Source of the DNA: JAFLDD01 sp049314715
Lineage (GTDB): Bacteria; Pseudomonadota; Alphaproteobacteria; Rickettsiales; UBA3002
Assembly: GCA_049314715.1 (NCBI GenBank)
Contig: JBMOEL010000108.1
Span: 1-6,028 of the forward strand
DNA length: 6,028 nt
Direction: 5' to 3'
Shown: positions 6,015 through 6,028 of the stretch, piece after piece
How positions within the stretch are numbered: the first letter of the stretch is position 1
How the letters are laid out: every line of letters starts with the position of its first letter
Program-made: the position numbers and the translations under genes
Notes under the pieces: generated by a model
What the model was told of the DNA's origin: nothing
What the model saw: the letters and a program-made list of their open reading frames with translations, nothing else
Databases searched by the model: none

Positions 6015-6028
6015 GAGTCAGCCGTGAG

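Noticed and set aside
5987..6028. Intrinsic terminator after the last gene
   Set aside because: Two small hairpins are present but no T-run follows inside the window.

Overview
The window looks like a chromosomal segment of an alphaproteobacterium. The main evidence is a ribosomal protein S2 that starts MALPAFSMRDLIDAGVHFGH and has an acidic, Ala/Lys-rich C-terminal extension, both usual in that class. An ElbB-family gene fits but is not specific. The exact order cannot be decided from the sequence; a deep-branching or host-associated lineage is only a guess. No mobile elements, tRNAs, rRNAs or CRISPR arrays are visible.

Layout. Positions 1-808 hold rpsB on the minus strand, cut by the left edge, so its C-terminus and any downstream tsf lie outside. 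Positions 809-1097 are a divergent intergenic region. It carries a plausible rpsB promoter and structured leader reading left, a weaker promoter for the rightward genes, and a 13-bp perfect dyad between the two promoters. Four plus-strand genes follow. Two are unrecognised proteins (1098-2567, 489 aa; 2646-4625, 659 aa, TTG start). Next is elbB (4677-5354), whose Shine-Dalgarno can be drawn into a hairpin. Last is a secreted protein with an intradiol-dioxygenase-like fold (5351-5986), which overlaps elbB by ATGA. The last 42 bases hold only two small hairpins.

The most interesting point is that the two unrecognised proteins appear to be distant relatives of each other. Several sequence blocks match between them, partly in a different order, which suggests a tandem pair of an undescribed alpha-helical, Gly/Ala/aromatic-rich family. 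The second point is that the intradiol-dioxygenase-like protein keeps the fold's sequence landmarks but has lost three of the four iron ligands, so it is probably not a ring-cleaving enzyme. ElbB and this secreted protein are probably translationally coupled. Whether the unknown pair belongs to the same transcript is not settled, but gaps of 78 and 51 bases without a recognisable terminator allow it.
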